Origin: an uncultured Granulosicoccaceae bacterium | Lineage (GTDB): Bacteria; Pseudomonadota; Gammaproteobacteria; JABXHR01 | DNA length: 6,258 bases | NCBI GenBank assembly: GCA_937921805.1 | Contig: CAKZUS010000168.1 | Span: forward strand, 1-6,258 | Direction: 5' to 3' | Shown here: positions 5,190 to 6,258 of the stretch, in pieces | How positions within the stretch are numbered: the stretch's first letter is position 1 | Layout of the letters: every line of letters starts with the position of its first letter | Program-made: the position numbers and the translations under genes | Notes under the pieces: model-generated | What the model saw: the letters and a program-made list of their open reading frames with translations, nothing else | Told to the model about the DNA's origin: nothing | The model's database searches: none

Positions 5190-6258
5190 ATGCTGAATTT
5201 CCTTGGTGCCAAGCATCATCGCGTAGCGTTTTGGGCTGCGAGCGTCATCACCGCCATCACTGCTACTGCGGCCCAGGCCGAGCCCGTGATTGTGAGTCTC
5301 TCTGATGGCATCACGCCATTGAGCGCACGCAGCGAAATGAAAAGCACGCAGATCAGTGGCGCGACTGCTCTTTCGGGTGATCAGTGGTTGATCGACACCC
5401 ATAGTGCCGCCTATCAGCAATGGCAGCAAGAGGGCCGCATTATTGCCCAGACCCCTAACTATCGCATCTATCCCCTCAGCGCGCCCAATGACCCGTACTA
5501 CGATTTGCAGTGGAACCTGGAGCCAAGCTATCTCTACTACGGCAGCGCTAATTTTGAACCAGCGTGGCAAATCACTCAGGGCGATGATGAGGTCATCGTA
5601 GCGGTCATTGATACTGGCATTCTGCCGCACCCGGCTCTCACGGCTCGCGTACTCCCTGGCTATGATTTTGTCAGCGATCCACTAATGGCGAATGACGGCG
5701 GAGGGCGCGATGGCGACGCCACCGACCCCGGCGATTGGGTCACGGCAGAAGACAAGGCGACCGGCCTCTACGACGCAGACTGCGCGCACAGCGACAGCAG
5801 CTGGCACGGTACGACGGTCAGCGGCATCATTGCTGCAGCGAGCAACGACAGCCTCGGCATTGCTGGCGCCACCTGGAATACCCGCATCGTGCCGGTGCGG
5901 GCCTTGGGGCGTTGCGGTGGAGAGCTCGCCGATCTCGTGGACGCCATTCGCTGGTCTGCGGGCTTGAGCGTCCCCAATGTCCCCGATAACCCCCACCCAG
6001 CGCATATCATCAATCTCAGCATCGGCCGTCAGGGCCATTGCTCTGGCCCCGAGCAGGAGGCCATTGATGAGGTCACCGCACTGGGAATCGTCGTCGTGGC
6101 GGCCGTGGGCAATGGCGGCAGCGACTTAGTCGGTGACGACTTAGACTTTGCCCCAGTAACGCCGGCTACCTGTCGCGGAGTCATTGGCGTGGGGGCCGTG
6201 GAGCGCTCGGGCCACTTGGCTAGCTATTCCAACTACGGCAGCGGCGTAGATATTCTCG
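5190..6258 (+). CDS. Secreted subtilisin-family (S8) serine protease, 3' end beyond window
   Basis: The first 356 residues of an exported serine endopeptidase. A signal peptide is clear: basic KHHR, hydrophobic VAFWAASVITAITATA and a cleavage site AQA/EP after residue 30. Residues 31 to about 98 form a short propeptide, and the mature enzyme probably starts near APNDPYYDLQWNL, as in Xanthomonas/Pseudomonas-type extracellular proteases. The catalytic residues visible are Asp141 in VIVAVIDTGI and His206 in SSWHGTTVSGIIAA; Asn308 in VVVAAVGNGG is the oxyanion residue. The serine (GTSMA motif) should lie just past the edge. RCGGELADLVDAIRW and four cysteines in the mature part suggest disulfides. 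The ATG at 5190 is chosen because it begins the signal peptide; no strong ribosome-binding site is seen. A C-terminal domain cannot be judged. Confidence 0.93.
   Translation, partial: MLNFLGAKHHRVAFWAASVITAITATAAQAEPVIVSLSDGITPLSARSEMKSTQISGATALSGDQWLIDTHSAAYQQWQQEGRIIAQTPNYRIYPLSAPNDPYYDLQWNLEPSYLYYGSANFEPAWQITQGDDEVIVAVIDTGILPHPALTARVLPGYDFVSDPLMANDGGGRDGDATDPGDWVTAEDKATGLYDADCAHSDSSWHGTTVSGIIAAASNDSLGIAGATWNTRIVPVRALGRCGGELADLVDAIRWSAGLSVPNVPDNPHPAHIINLSIGRQGHCSGPEQEAIDEVTALGIVVVAAVGNGGSDLVGDDLDFAPVTPATCRGVIGVGAVERSGHLASYSNYGSGVDIL

Noticed and set aside
5076..5630. 184-codon minus-strand open frame
   Set aside because: It is antisense to the signal peptide and first part of the S8 protease, whose motifs are unambiguous.

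Overview
The window joins one end of a P2-like integrated element (prophage or satellite, about 1-2822) to the chromosome of what looks like a gammaproteobacterium (2823-6258). The host assignment rests on a tRNA-Gly/Cys/Leu cluster in the same order as E. coli glyW-cysT-leuZ, a DUF1820 protein, an RluB-type pseudouridine synthase and an E. coli-like MoaB. No species can be named from the sequence alone.

Element part. From left to right there is the N-terminal part of a TOPRIM/zinc-ribbon primase-like protein (minus strand, running off the left edge), an overlapping small protein with two Cox/excisionase-like helix-turn-helix domains (minus), an AT-rich divergent control region, a Cro/C1-type repressor (plus) and, 1 bp after it, a complete P2-type tyrosine integrase (plus). 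This is the P2 lysis/lysogeny module: repressor and integrase transcribed one way, the Cox-position regulator and replication gene the other way. The likely logic is that the repressor holds the leftward lytic/replication operon off, the Cox-like protein counteracts the repressor and directs excision, and Int recombines at an attachment site just beyond its own 3' end. Between int and the tRNA lie two tandem 11-bp repeats plus an inverted partial copy (candidate Int arm sites) and a strong hairpin terminator facing the tRNA.

Chromosomal part. On the minus strand there are tRNA-Leu(UAA), a 201-bp spacer containing a terminator, tRNA-Cys(GCA) and tRNA-Gly(GCC), headed by a near-consensus promoter. 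Upstream of these, also on the minus strand, is an rluB-DUF1820 pair. moaB is divergent from rluB, followed by a 150-bp gap and the first 356 codons of a secreted subtilisin-family (S8) serine protease cut by the right edge.

The most interesting points are the internal duplication of the Cox-like domain, its direct coupling to a TOPRIM primase gene, and the candidate attachment region against the tRNA-Leu gene. Gaps without a gene are all shorter than 300 bases.
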